Of a stretch of 64,000 nt of DNA, positions 1-8,607 are shown piece after piece (positions within the stretch are counted from its first letter, which is position 1; the number at the start of each line of letters is the position of its first letter). Origin of the DNA: Pelomonas sp. Root1444 (GTDB lineage: Bacteria > Pseudomonadota > Gammaproteobacteria > Burkholderiales > Burkholderiaceae_C); the NCBI RefSeq assembly GCF_001426885.1, contig NZ_LMFP01000010.1:63649-127648 (forward strand), given 5' to 3'. A program made the translations under genes and the position numbers. The notes under the pieces were generated by a model. It made no database searches and had not been told where the DNA came from. It worked only from the letters and a program-made list of their open reading frames with translations.

Positions 1-533
1 TGCACCGCCGCGTCGCGCTGCGCGGCACCTGGGTCGCCGAGCACACGGTGTGGCTGGACAACCGACCCATGGACGGCCGCGCCGGTTTCTACGTCGTCAC
101 GCCGCTGCGGCTCGCCGGCCGCAGCGATGCCGTGCTGGTGCAGCGGGGCTGGGCGCCGCGCGACGCGGTCGACCCGAGGCGGCTGCCGCCGCTCGCCACG
201 CCGGCCGGCGAGGTCGAGGTGGCCGGCCGCCTCGCCGCTTCGCCGTCACGGCTTTACGAGCTCGGCGAAGGGGCCACTGGAGCGATCCGGCAAAATCTCG
301 ACCCTGTCGCCTTCGCCGCGGAAGCCGGCCTCAAACTGCTGCCGCTGACCGTCGTGCAGACCAGCCCCGGCACCGGCGACGGCCTGCTGCGCCACTGGCC
401 GGCGCCGGACCTCGGCCTTCACAAGCACTACGGCTACGCCTTCCAATGGTTCGCGCTCTGCGCGCTGATCCTGATCCTCTATGTCTGGTTCCAACTCCTC
501 CGCCCCCGGCTCTGCCGCCAGCAGCAGCCCTGA
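1..533 (+). CDS. SURF1 family cytochrome c oxidase assembly protein (5' end outside window)
   Basis: The reading frame is open from the first bases, so the N-terminus lies before the window and only the last ~176 codons are present. The text RGTWVAEHTVWLDNRPMDGR and GFYVVTPLRL, followed by QRGWAPRD, is typical of SURF1/Shy1 proteins. These are two-span inner-membrane factors that help insert heme a into subunit I of aa3-type oxidase. A hydrophobic segment near the C-terminus (WFALCALILILYVWFQLLRP) fits the second SURF1 membrane span. The 3' end overlaps the next gene by 53 bases in another frame, and the downstream heme A/O synthases and SCO protein support a role in oxidase assembly. Confidence 0.9.
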   Translation, partial: HRRVALRGTWVAEHTVWLDNRPMDGRAGFYVVTPLRLAGRSDAVLVQRGWAPRDAVDPRRLPPLATPAGEVEVAGRLAASPSRLYELGEGATGAIRQNLDPVAFAAEAGLKLLPLTVVQTSPGTGDGLLRHWPAPDLGLHKHYGYAFQWFALCALILILYVWFQLLRPRLCRQQQP

Positions 534-1185
534 GCCATTGAGCTTCGCGGTGCACAGCCTGCCCGACCCGCGCTCGGCCACGCGCCAGCGCGCCGGCCGC
601 TGGAAGATGCTGTTGCTGCTGGCGCTGTGCGCCGCGCCGGTCGTCGCCTCCTACTTCACCTTCTACGTCATCAAGCCCAGCGGCTCGGCCTATGGCGAGC
701 TGATCGTGCCGACGGTGGAGATCCCGGCCGACCTGCCGCTGACCGACTTGCAGGGCCGCCCGGTCAGCGCGGCGTCGCTGCACGGCCAGTGGCTGCTGAC
801 GGTGGTGCAGCCCGCCGCCTGCGGCGAGGCCTGCGAGCGCCAGCTGTACGTGCAGCGCCAGCTGCGCGAGATGCTCGGCAAGAACCGCGACCGCGTCGAC
901 AAGCTGTGGCTCATCGGCCAGGACGAACCGGCGCCGCGGCCCGAGCTGCTGGCGGCGCTGAGCCAGAAGGGCGTCGAGGTCACGGTGCTGCGCGTGCCGC
1001 GCGAGCGCCTGGCCGCCTGGCTCAAGCCGGCCACCGGCAAGGCGCTGTCCGACCATTTCTTCCTCGTCGACCCGATGGGCCGCTGGATGCTGCGCGCGCC
1101 CGCCGACCCCGATCCCAAGAAGCTCAAGGGCGACCTCGACAAGCTGCTCAAGGCCAGCGCCGGCTGGGACAACCCCGGACGATGA
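481..1185 (+). CDS. Membrane-anchored SCO-like thioredoxin-fold protein, cytochrome oxidase assembly cluster
   Basis: This 234-residue protein has one membrane span (about 43-63) followed by a periplasmic domain. In that domain Cys114 and Cys118 form a CGEAC motif (C-x3-C), and His192 lies in SDHFFLVDPMG. The arrangement mimics the two cysteines and distal histidine that bind copper in SCO1 proteins, although overall similarity to SCO1 is low. The start overlaps SURF1 by 53 bases, and the stop overlaps the start of ctaA (ATGA), so translation is probably coupled. Homologues in this position are usually left as hypothetical oxidase-associated proteins. A copper chaperone or thiol reductase role for CuA-site assembly is my inference. 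Confidence 0.75.
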   Translation: MSGSNSSAPGSAASSSPEPLSFAVHSLPDPRSATRQRAGRWKMLLLLALCAAPVVASYFTFYVIKPSGSAYGELIVPTVEIPADLPLTDLQGRPVSAASLHGQWLLTVVQPAACGEACERQLYVQRQLREMLGKNRDRVDKLWLIGQDEPAPRPELLAALSQKGVEVTVLRVPRERLAAWLKPATGKALSDHFFLVDPMGRWMLRAPADPDPKKLKGDLDKLLKASAGWDNPGR

Positions 1186-2270
1186 ACGAAGCCCTGCTTC
1201 CGCTCGGCCAGGTCGCCGCCATCGGCGGCGTGGTCGCCATCGGCCCGCTGCTGTGGTGGCGCCAGCGCTCGCGCCATGCCGCGCCAGTGGGCCGGCTGCG
1301 CGCGTTGACGCTGCTGACGCTGTTCCTCACCTTCGACCTGATCGTCTTCGGTGCCTTCACCCGTTTGACCGACTCCGGCCTGGGCTGCCCCGACTGGCCC
1401 GGCTGCTACGCCTCGGCCAGCCCGGTCGGCGCCCGCGACCACATCGAGGCGGCGCAGGTGGCGATGCCGACCGGCCCCGTCACCCATGGCAAGGCCTGGA
1501 TCGAGATGCTGCACCGCTACCTGGCCAGCGGCGTGGGCCTGCTCATCCTCGTCATGACGGTGCTGGGCTGGCGCCTCAAGCGCCGAGCGGGCGAGGCGGC
1601 GCCGTCGCCCTGGCTGCCGACGCTGACGCTGGTCTGGGTCTGCGTGCAGGGCGCCTTCGGCGCGCTGACGGTGACGATGAAGCTCTTCCCGGCCATCGTC
1701 ACGCTGCACCTGCTGTTCGGCCTGGGCCTGCTGATGCTGCTGGCCTGGCAGCACGAGGCCTATGAGCCGCGGCCGCTGCCCGTGCCGGCGGCGCTGCGCC
1801 GCGCCGTGATCGCGGTCCTGGCGCTCGCGCTGGTCCAGGTCGCCCTCGGCGGCTGGGTCAGCACGAACTACGCCGTGCTGGCCTGCGACGAGTTCCCCAC
1901 CTGCCACGGCGGCCAATGGTGGCCGCATATGGACTTCGGCCAGGGCTTCCAGCTCTGGCGCGAACTGGGCCAGCGCGCCGACGGCGGCTGGCTGGGCTTC
2001 GAGGCGCTGGCCGCCATCCACATGGCCCACCGGGCCGGCGCGGCGTTCGTCTTCGCCGCCATCCTCGCGCTGGCCTGGGCCCTTCGTCGAGTTGCGCCGG
2101 GCTGGTCCAAGGCGCTGCTGGCGGCGGCGGGCTGGCAGCTGGCCTCGGGGCTGTCCAATGTCGTGCTCGACTGGCCCATCATTGCGGCCCTGGCCCATAC
2201 CGCCGGCGCCGCCGTGCTGCTGGCCCTGCTCACCACCTTGCTCGCGCGTACCCAGCGCCTTGATTCCTGA
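1182..2270 (+). CDS. ctaA: Heme A synthase (COX15/CtaA family)
   Basis: This 362-residue polytopic membrane protein catalyses oxidation of the heme O methyl group to the formyl group of heme A. Family signs are [20 protein letters not shown] near the N-terminus, the histidines in [20 protein letters not shown] and ALAHTAGAA that correspond to heme ligands, and about eight hydrophobic segments. The paired-cysteine loop ([10 protein letters not shown]) is also present. The ATG at 1182 overlaps the stop of the preceding gene. A longer upstream frame exists but lacks family similarity. It works directly after heme O synthase, which is encoded 2 bases downstream. Confidence 0.96.
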   Translation: MNEALLPLGQVAAIGGVVAIGPLLWWRQRSRHAAPVGRLRALTLLTLFLTFDLIVFGAFTRLTDSGLGCPDWPGCYASASPVGARDHIEAAQVAMPTGPVTHGKAWIEMLHRYLASGVGLLILVMTVLGWRLKRRAGEAAPSPWLPTLTLVWVCVQGAFGALTVTMKLFPAIVTLHLLFGLGLLMLLAWQHEAYEPRPLPVPAALRRAVIAVLALALVQVALGGWVSTNYAVLACDEFPTCHGGQWWPHMDFGQGFQLWRELGQRADGGWLGFEALAAIHMAHRAGAAFVFAAILALAWALRRVAPGWSKALLAAAGWQLASGLSNVVLDWPIIAALAHTAGAAVLLALLTTLLARTQRLDS

Positions 2271-2272
2271 CC

Positions 2273-3178
2273 ATGGCTTCCACGTCCACCGCCAGTGCCC
2301 TCATGCACAGCCCGCGCTGGCAGCAGTTCTACCAGCTGACCAAGCCGCGCGTCGTCCAGCTCATCGTCTTCTGCGCCGCCATCGGCATGGCCCTGGCCGT
2401 GCCCGGCCTGCCGGACCTGCAGCAAGCGCTGACGATGCTCGCGGCCATCGCCGGCATCTGGCTGGTCGCCGGCGCCGCCGCCGCCTTCAACTGCCTCATC
2501 GAGGACGGCATCGACGCGCGCATGAAGCGCACCGCCTGGCGCGCCACCGCCAAGGGCGAGCTGAGCCGCACGCAGACGCTGGCCTTCTCGGCGCTGCTGT
2601 GCGCGGCCGGCATGGCGCTGCTTGGGTTCTACGTCAACCTGCTGACGATGTGGCTCACCTTCGCCACCTTCGTCGGCTACGCGGTCATCTACACCGTCAT
2701 CCTGAAGCCGACGACACCGCAGAACATCGTCATCGGCGGCGCCTCCGGTGCGATGCCACCGGTGCTGGGCTGGGCGGCGCTGCGCGGCGAACTGGGCCCG
2801 GAGCCCTGGCTGCTGTGCCTCATCATCTTCCTGTGGACGCCGCCGCATTTCTGGGCGCTGGCGCTGTACCGCGCCGAGGACTACGCCCGCGCCGGCCTGC
2901 CCATGCTGCCGGTCACGCACGGCAATGACTACACGCGGTTGCAGATCCTGCTCTACACCTGGGTGCTGTTCGCGGCCACGCTGTTGCCCTTCCTGGCCGG
3001 CATGAGTGGGTGGTTCTACCTGGTCTGCGCCGTCGCGCTGGGCCTGGGTTTCTGCGGCTATGCCTTCCGGCTCTGGCGCTCCTATTCGGAGAAGCTGGCA
3101 CGGCGGACCTTCTGGTTCTCCATCTGGCACTTGTCGCTGCTGTTCGCGGCCCTCCTGATCGACCACTACCTGCCATGA
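2273..3178 (+). CDS. ctaB: Protoheme IX farnesyltransferase (heme O synthase)
   Basis: This 301-residue UbiA-family prenyltransferase farnesylates protoheme to heme O in the inner membrane. The Asp-rich active-site loop is visible as [15 protein letters not shown], and the second conserved region is [19 protein letters not shown] followed by LPMLPVTHG. About nine membrane segments are predicted from hydrophobicity. The gene starts 2 bases after ctaA and overlaps the SCO1 gene by 4 bases (ATGA), so heme O and heme A synthesis are in one transcript. The symbol cyoE is also used for this family; ctaB fits the aa3 oxidase context better. Confidence 0.97.
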   Translation: MASTSTASALMHSPRWQQFYQLTKPRVVQLIVFCAAIGMALAVPGLPDLQQALTMLAAIAGIWLVAGAAAAFNCLIEDGIDARMKRTAWRATAKGELSRTQTLAFSALLCAAGMALLGFYVNLLTMWLTFATFVGYAVIYTVILKPTTPQNIVIGGASGAMPPVLGWAALRGELGPEPWLLCLIIFLWTPPHFWALALYRAEDYARAGLPMLPVTHGNDYTRLQILLYTWVLFAATLLPFLAGMSGWFYLVCAVALGLGFCGYAFRLWRSYSEKLARRTFWFSIWHLSLLFAALLIDHYLP

Positions 3179-3777
3179 ACACTCGTCGCTTCGCCCTGGC
3201 CGTGCTGGCCGCGCTGACCTTGGCCGGCTGCCAGAAGGCAACGCCCGACAAACCCGCCTTCAAGGGCATCGACCTCACCGGCGCCGACTACGCCAAGCAG
3301 CTCAACCTGACCGACCAGGACGGCCGCGCCCGGTCCCTGGCGGATTTCAAGGGCAAGGTGCTGGTGATCTTCTTCGGCTACACGCAGTGCCCGGACGTCT
3401 GCCCGACGACCATGGCCGAGGTCGCCGAGGTCAAGCGCTCGCTCGGTGCCGACGGCGACAAAGTGCAAGGCGTCTTCGTCACCGTCGACCCCGAACGCGA
3501 CACCGCGGCGCTGCTCAAGGCCTACCTGGCCAGCTTCGATCCCAGCTTCGTCGGCCTGCGCGGCAGCGAGGAGCAGACCAAGGCCGCCGCCAAGGAGTTC
3601 AAGGTCTTCTACGCCAAGGTGCCCGGCAAGACGCCCGAGACCTACACGATGGACCACACCGCCGCCAGCTTCATCTTCGACACGGAAGGCCGCGTGCGCG
3701 TCTACGTGCGCTACGGCGCCGGCGCCAAGCCCCTGGCCGACGACATCAAGCTGCTGCTGGCCGAGGCGCAGAAATGA
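3175..3777 (+). CDS. SCO1/SenC copper chaperone lipoprotein
   Basis: This 200-residue lipoprotein delivers copper to the CuA centre of cytochrome oxidase. A lipobox (LTLAGC, Cys19) anchors it to the membrane. The SCO signature is complete: Cys72 and Cys76 in [10 protein letters not shown], and His161 in [22 protein letters not shown] is a conserved thioredoxin-fold strand of the family. ATG at 3175 overlaps the heme O synthase stop, and the gene closes the assembly operon just before a hairpin at 3779-3802. Confidence 0.95.
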   Translation: MNTRRFALAVLAALTLAGCQKATPDKPAFKGIDLTGADYAKQLNLTDQDGRARSLADFKGKVLVIFFGYTQCPDVCPTTMAEVAEVKRSLGADGDKVQGVFVTVDPERDTAALLKAYLASFDPSFVGLRGSEEQTKAAAKEFKVFYAKVPGKTPETYTMDHTAASFIFDTEGRVRVYVRYGAGAKPLADDIKLLLAEAQK

Positions 3778-3778
3778 C

Positions 3779-3802
3779 AAAGGCCCCATCAGGGGCCTTT
3801 TA
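3779..3802 (+). terminator. Rho-independent terminator between the SCO gene and rpoH
   Basis: AAAGGCCCC and GGGGCCTTTT form a 9-bp stem around an ATCA loop and begin 1 base after the SCO1 stop codon. The short U-run is on the plus strand. The converging rpoH gene ends at 3818, so the hairpin may also serve it. Confidence 0.8.
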
Positions 3803-3817
3803 AAGGGTGGAAGAGGA

Positions 3818-4735
3818 TCAGGCCGCTTCGGTCAGCGCCTTCTTCATCTTCTTCATCGCCGCCACCTCGATCTGGCGGATGCGCTCGGCCGACACGCCGT
3901 ACTCGGCCGCCAACTCGTGCAGCGTCATGCCGCCGGACGCGTCGTCGTTCACCTTCAGCCAGCGCTCCTCGACGATGCGGCGGCTGCGCGGGTCCAGCAC
4001 GTCCAGCGCGCGGTGGATGCCGTCGCCGGCCAGCTCATCGCGCGAACGGGCCTCGATGACGCGCGTCGGCTCGTGGCTGTCGTCGGCCAGATAGGCGATG
4101 GGGGCGAAGCTCTCGCCTTCGTCGTCGGTCTGCGGCTCCAGGGCCACGTCGCCGCCGGACATGCGCGTCTCCATCTCCAGCACTTCCTCGCGCTTGACGT
4201 TCAGCGTGCTGGCCACATGGGCCACTTCGGCTTCGGTCAGCGTGTTGCGGTGCGTGGCAGCGTCGCTCTGGCCCGCCTTGAGCTGGTGCTTCATCGAGCG
4301 CAGGTTGAAGAACAGCTTGCGCTGGGCCTTGGTCGTCGCGACCTTGACCATGCGCCAGTTCTTCAGGATGTACTCGTGGATCTCGGCCTTGATCCAGTGC
4401 ATCGCATAGCTGACCAGCCGCACGCCCTGGTCCGGGTCGAAGCGCTTGACGGCCTTCATCAGGCCGACGTTGCCTTCCTGGATCAGGTCGCCCTGGGGCA
4501 GGCCGTAGCCGACGTACTGGCGCGAGATGGACACGACCAGACGCAGGTGCGACAGCACCAGCCGGCCCGCGGCTTCCAGGTCACCCTCGTCACGCAGGCT
4601 GCGCGCGGCGGAACTTTCCTCCTCCGCGGTCAGCAGCGGCAGGCGGTTGACGGCGGAGATGTACGCGTCCAGATTGCCCAGCGAGGGCACGAGGGCCCAA
4701 GGGTCGCGAACGGCAATGGCGGAAGAGGCAGACAT
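3818..4735 (-). CDS. rpoH: RNA polymerase heat-shock sigma factor sigma32
   Basis: This 305-residue sigma factor directs transcription of heat-shock genes. The RpoH-box diagnostic of sigma32 is at residues 138-146 (QRKLFFNLR). Region 2 is visible around GDLIQEGNVGLMKAVKRFDP and VSYAMHWIKAEIHEYI, and region 4 ends with LAAEYGVSAERIRQIEVAA. Length is normal. The gene has its own leader with a sigma70-type promoter completely covered by a CIRCE operator, so control by HrcA is expected. It converges on the oxidase assembly operon. Confidence 0.97.
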   Translation of the reverse strand: MSASSAIAVRDPWALVPSLGNLDAYISAVNRLPLLTAEEESSAARSLRDEGDLEAAGRLVLSHLRLVVSISRQYVGYGLPQGDLIQEGNVGLMKAVKRFDPDQGVRLVSYAMHWIKAEIHEYILKNWRMVKVATTKAQRKLFFNLRSMKHQLKAGQSDAATHRNTLTEAEVAHVASTLNVKREEVLEMETRMSGGDVALEPQTDDEGESFAPIAYLADDSHEPTRVIEARSRDELAGDGIHRALDVLDPRSRRIVEERWLKVNDDASGGMTLHELAAEYGVSAERIRQIEVAAMKKMKKALTEAA

Positions 4736-4784
4736 CGTCTTGATTCCTTCTGAACCGCCGCGTGTGGATGCGGCGGCGAAGGGA

Positions 4785-4814
4785 ATATTAGCACTCCGCC
4801 ATACCGAGTGCTAA
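4785..4814 (-). promoter_or_regulatory. rpoH promoter overlapped by a perfect CIRCE operator
   Basis: TTAGCACTC (4788-4796), nine bases, then GAGTGCTAA (4806-4814) is an exact CIRCE inverted repeat, the HrcA repressor site. On the minus strand the same bases give a sigma70-like -35 TTAGCA (4809-4814), an 18-base spacer and -10 TAATAT (4785-4790), about 50 bases upstream of the rpoH ATG. The operator therefore sits on the promoter itself, as expected for repression. Confidence 0.92.
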
Positions 4815-4842
4815 GGATGATGCCGTCTGGGCTAAAACGCAG

Positions 4843-4878
4843 TGTTTCAGCGGCTGAAACAGTTGGCGGCCGCTAACT
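4843..4878 (-). terminator. Adjacent inverted repeats downstream of cheW, possible terminator
   Basis: TGTTTCAG-CGG-CTGAAACA (4843-4861) is a perfect 8-bp stem, and AGTTGGCGG/CCGCTAACT (4861-4878) is a second stem with one mismatch. They lie between the cheW stop and the rpoH promoter. There is no strong U-run, only TTTT a few bases later on the minus strand, so a terminator or a protein-binding site are both possible. Confidence 0.4.
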
Positions 4879-4882
4879 TCGT

Positions 4883-5383
4883 TCAGTCGACGAGGCCGAA
4901 ATCGGGGCTTTTGATCATCGCCTCGATGTCCAGCAGGATCAGCATGCGCTCGCCGAGCTTGCCCAGGCCGGTGATGAAGCGGGCGTCCATCGCCGCCGGC
5001 ACCTCGGGGCGGGCCTTGATCTCGTCGGCGCTCAGCTCCAGCACGTCGGACACCGAGTCGACGACGATGCCGACGATGCGGCCGGCCACGTTCAGCACGA
5101 TGACGACGGTGAAGGCGTTGTACTCGCCGGGCTGGCCCAGGCGGATGCGCAGGTCCAGGATGGGCACGATGACGCCGCGCAGGTTGACGACACCCTTGAC
5201 GAAGGCCGGCGCGTTGGCCACGCGGGTGGGCGCTTCGTAGGAGCGGATTTCCTGCACGCGCAGGATGTCGAGGCCGTATTCCTCCTCGCCGATGCGGAAG
5301 GTCAGGAACTGGCGGCCGTCGGCGCGCGCGAGGGTCTGCACGGCCTGGGCGCCGGTGGTGGGTACGAGATCGGTGGAGCTCAT
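4883..5383 (-). CDS. CheW-type chemotaxis coupling protein
   Basis: This 166-residue protein consists of a single CheW domain, the SH3-like adaptor that links receptors to CheA. Diagnostic text is [38 protein letters not shown] and [15 protein letters not shown]. It is a paralogue of the cheW at 28334 (about 60% identical by eye in the core) but sits away from the main chemotaxis operon, 32 bases after a hybrid kinase gene. That position suggests that this copy serves a separate receptor or kinase pathway, or was co-opted there. Confidence 0.93.
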   Translation of the reverse strand: MSSTDLVPTTGAQAVQTLARADGRQFLTFRIGEEEYGLDILRVQEIRSYEAPTRVANAPAFVKGVVNLRGVIVPILDLRIRLGQPGEYNAFTVVIVLNVAGRIVGIVVDSVSDVLELSADEIKARPEVPAAMDARFITGLGKLGERMLILLDIEAMIKSPDFGLVD

Positions 5384-5415
5384 CGGGCGCTGCGCTTCGG
5401 GGTGGGGTCAGGCCG

Positions 5416-8400
5416 TCATTCTGCCCGCTCCGACCTTGGCGGCGATGCCAACAATTCGTCAACCAGGGCCAGCAGTTCACGCACGTCCAGTGGCTTGGTC
5501 AGGTAGTGGTCGGCACCGGCTGTGCGGGCCAGCGCCATCTGATCGGGCTGGGCATTGGCGGACACCACGACGACCGGCGGCGCGGCGCCGCCCAGCTCGC
5601 GCAGGCGGGCGAGCAGGCTCAGGCCGTCGCCGTCGGGCAGCTGCCAGTCCAGCAGCAGCAGGGCCGGTGGCCGTTCGCGCAAGGCCTTCAGGCCGGCTGC
5701 GACCGTCGGCGCCACCTCCAGCTCCAGCCCCGGGCGCTGCTCGAGGATGCCGCGCATGACCTCGGCGTTCAGCGGGTTGTCCTCCACGTACAGCACGCGC
5801 CGGTGCGGGCCGGCCTGCGGCGCTGCGGGGCCGTCCGCGGCGGTGGCGGGGGCGGCGGGTACGGCAGCGCCCGCCGCCGGCAGCCGCAGCACGAAGCAGG
5901 CGCCAGGGCCGTCCTGCGCTTCGGCGCGCAGGCTGCCACCCATCATTTCGGCCAGCCGCAGGCTGATGACCAGGCCGATGCCGGTGCCGGGCAGGCCGCT
6001 GCTCTCGCGGCCGAGGCGGTTGAAGGGCTGGAAGAGGGCAGCGCGCTGCTCATCCGTCAAACCCAGTCCCGTGTCGCGCACCGCGACCTCCACCCAGCCG
6101 GGCTCTGGGCTGGTCGCCGTGATGCTGACGCTGCCGCCGTCCCGGTTGTACTTGACCGCGTTGCTCAGCAGGTTGGTCAGCACCTGCGTGACGCGCGTCG
6201 GGTCGCCGACCACGCGCAGGGAGCCCGGGTCCAGCCGCTGGCTGATGGCCAGGCCGCGCTCGGCCGCGCCCTGCTGCACCAGGGCCAGCGCCCGGGCCAG
6301 CAGCGGCGGCAGCTCCAGCGCCACCGGCTCCAGCCGCAGCGAACCGGCCTCGATGCGCGACAGGTCCAGCGTGTCGTTGATCATCTCCAGCAGGTGCCAG
6401 CCGGCCTGGGCGATCTGCTGGGCGCGGCCGCGCTGCGAGGCTGCGAGCGGCTCGGCGGCGTCCATCTGCATCAGCTGCGTGAAGCCGAGGATGGCGTTCA
6501 TCGGCGTGCGCAGCTCATGGCTCATGCGCGACAGGAACTCGTTCTTGGCCTGGTTGGCCGCCTCGGCGGCCTCGCGCGCGCGGTCCAGTTCCTCGATGCG
6601 CAGCTGGTCGGTGATGTCCTCGACGACACCGACCAGCCGCTGCGGCCGGCCATCGTCACCGCGCAGCAGGCTGACGAGCACGCGGGCGTGCACGATGGTG
6701 CCGTCCGGCCGCACATAGCGCTTCAGGCGCCGGTAGAAGGGAATCTCGCCGCGTGTCAGGCGGCGCGCCTGGCGAACGTCCTCGCGGCGGTCGTCCGCGT
6801 GGGTCACGTCGATGGAGCGTTTGGCCGCCAGCGCCTCGGCCGGGTAGCCGACCATGCGGCAGAAATGCGCGTTGACCTCCTTGAAACCGCCATCCAGGTC
6901 GGTGAAGGCGATGCCGATGGGTGCCGTCTCGAAGATGCTGCGAAAGCGCTGCTCGCTCTGGCGCAGCGCCTGCTCGCCCTCGGCGCGGTTGGCGATCTCG
7001 CGCTCCAGTTCCGCCGTGCGCTTCTTGACCAGCGCTTCGACATGCTGCGTGCGACCCGACATCAGCAGCAGCAACGCGCCCACCATGGCGGTGGCCAGCA
7101 GGCCCACCAGCGCGAAGGCCCAGCTGCGCCCTGGGGCGTGGACCATCCCGGGTAGGTCGTAGATGCGCACCTCCCAGTGCCGGCCGCCGAACTCCAGCGG
7201 CATCCTGACGAGCGGCAACACGGCGTCGCTGCCGCGCTGCACGGCCTCGCAGCCGCGCCGGCCGCCCAGGCGCGGATAGGCCGCGCCCGGCTCCAGGTCG
7301 ACGAGGCAGGCGCCCAGATGCTCGGGCCAGTTGGCGGACAGGCGCGACAGCAGCACGTCCGGCCGCAGCGTTGCAAAGGCCACGCCGTCTAGCGCATCCT
7401 CCCCGGGCCCTGCCGCGGCGCGGAACAGGCGCTGGTAGACGACGACGCCGACGGCGCCTTCCTTGTCCTGCGACAGCTGGAAACCTGCCGACGCGACCGG
7501 CCGGCCCGAGGCCGCCGCCTGGGCGATCGCGGCGCGCGCGCTCGGGATGGTGCGCACATTGATGCCGAGCGCCCCGGCGTTGCGCGACAGCGGCTCGACG
7601 AGGCGGATGACCATCATGTCCTCGTCCGCCGGGGGGCTGACGTCGCCCGCCCGGGTGCGGTCACGCGCCCGGAAGCCGCCCGGGAAGCCGTCCGCCGCCG
7701 CGGCGGCATTGAAACGCTCGACGTCCGCGCGCGCCACGCGCAGCGACTGGCCCAACGCGATCAACGGGCTGTCCTGAGCCAGGAAACCCTGAGTCGCGCG
7801 GGCGAACTCCTCGCGCGTGGGCCGCGGCTTGACCTTCAACAGGCCATGCACGCTCTCCAGCGCCAGCAGCGGCTCGCGCAACCGGCCGGCCAGCGCCTGG
7901 GCGGCGTTGCTGGCTTCGCGCACGAAATCGGCGCGGTCGCGCTGGCGGTCCCATTCCACCGTCACGGCCACCCCCAGCCCGACCAGCAGCGTCGTCAGCA
8001 GCATGGGCAGCCCGACGCTGAAGCGTCGCGTCGCCCACGCCGAGCGCGGGTGGCCGATCAGCGCCAGCGTGATGGGCGTGGCGATCAGCACGCCCATCAG
8101 GTCGCCGGTCCACCAGATCGTCCAGACCAGGCCCATCTGAGCGGTGGCGATGACGTCGGTTGCCCTGAGCAGCAGCGTCGCGCAACTGGGGCTGATGAGA
8201 CCGGCCAGCGTCGCCGCCACCAGGTACCCCGCGATCTCGCGCGGCGAGGCCAGCAGCAGCGGCCGGCCGCACCAGCGCCGCATCAGCAGCGTGCCGGCCG
8301 CGGCCTGGGCCGCGGCGCCGCAGCCGATGCCCAGTGCCAGTTGCACCGGCTGGCTGCTGAGTTCGCCCAGCATCGTCGCCTGCACGACGAAGGAGCCCAG

Positions 8401-8607
8401 CGCCACCGCCGGCAGGTAGCGCAGGCCCAGCACCAGCAGCACCGCCAGGCCCCAGCCTGCCGCCGGGTAGATGGGCGCCACCTGGTAGGGCGGCAGCACC
8501 ATCAGCAGCCCCAACCGGCCCAGCAGGTAATAGACGACCGTGATGCCCGCGGACAGCGCCAGGTAGCGGCCGAGGTCGCGGGCGCTGACCCCGCGCGCCA
8601 CGCTCAT
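5416..8607 (-). CDS. MASE1-CHASE-PAS hybrid sensor histidine kinase
   Basis: This is a membrane-bound hybrid kinase of 1063 residues. In order: a multi-span MASE1-like region (about 10-290, including PPYQVAPIYPAAGWGLAVLL); an extracytoplasmic CHASE-like domain; another span ending at LLLLMSG; a PAS/PAC unit (FRSIFETAPIGIAFTDLDG, with VGVVEDITD at its end); a HisKA phosphoacceptor (SRMSHELRTPMNAILGF); a HATPase domain (LTNLLSNAVKYNRDGG, GTGIGLVISLRLAEMMGG); and a C-terminal receiver (LYVEDNPLNAE, phospho-Asp in LLLLDWQLPDGDG, and KPLD). The start at 8607 is chosen because ATG there overlaps the stop of the upstream permease gene. The upstream extension has no family similarity. The stimulus is unknown. 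Confidence 0.9.
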   Translation of the reverse strand: MSVARGVSARDLGRYLALSAGITVVYYLLGRLGLLMVLPPYQVAPIYPAAGWGLAVLLVLGLRYLPAVALGSFVVQATMLGELSSQPVQLALGIGCGAAAQAAAGTLLMRRWCGRPLLLASPREIAGYLVAATLAGLISPSCATLLLRATDVIATAQMGLVWTIWWTGDLMGVLIATPITLALIGHPRSAWATRRFSVGLPMLLTTLLVGLGVAVTVEWDRQRDRADFVREASNAAQALAGRLREPLLALESVHGLLKVKPRPTREEFARATQGFLAQDSPLIALGQSLRVARADVERFNAAAAADGFPGGFRARDRTRAGDVSPPADEDMMVIRLVEPLSRNAGALGINVRTIPSARAAIAQAAASGRPVASAGFQLSQDKEGAVGVVVYQRLFRAAAGPGEDALDGVAFATLRPDVLLSRLSANWPEHLGACLVDLEPGAAYPRLGGRRGCEAVQRGSDAVLPLVRMPLEFGGRHWEVRIYDLPGMVHAPGRSWAFALVGLLATAMVGALLLLMSGRTQHVEALVKKRTAELEREIANRAEGEQALRQSEQRFRSIFETAPIGIAFTDLDGGFKEVNAHFCRMVGYPAEALAAKRSIDVTHADDRREDVRQARRLTRGEIPFYRRLKRYVRPDGTIVHARVLVSLLRGDDGRPQRLVGVVEDITDQLRIEELDRAREAAEAANQAKNEFLSRMSHELRTPMNAILGFTQLMQMDAAEPLAASQRGRAQQIAQAGWHLLEMINDTLDLSRIEAGSLRLEPVALELPPLLARALALVQQGAAERGLAISQRLDPGSLRVVGDPTRVTQVLTNLLSNAVKYNRDGGSVSITATSPEPGWVEVAVRDTGLGLTDEQRAALFQPFNRLGRESSGLPGTGIGLVISLRLAEMMGGSLRAEAQDGPGACFVLRLPAAGAAVPAAPATAADGPAAPQAGPHRRVLYVEDNPLNAEVMRGILEQRPGLELEVAPTVAAGLKALRERPPALLLLDWQLPDGDGLSLLARLRELGGAAPPVVVVSANAQPDQMALARTAGADHYLTKPLDVRELLALVDELLASPPRSERAE

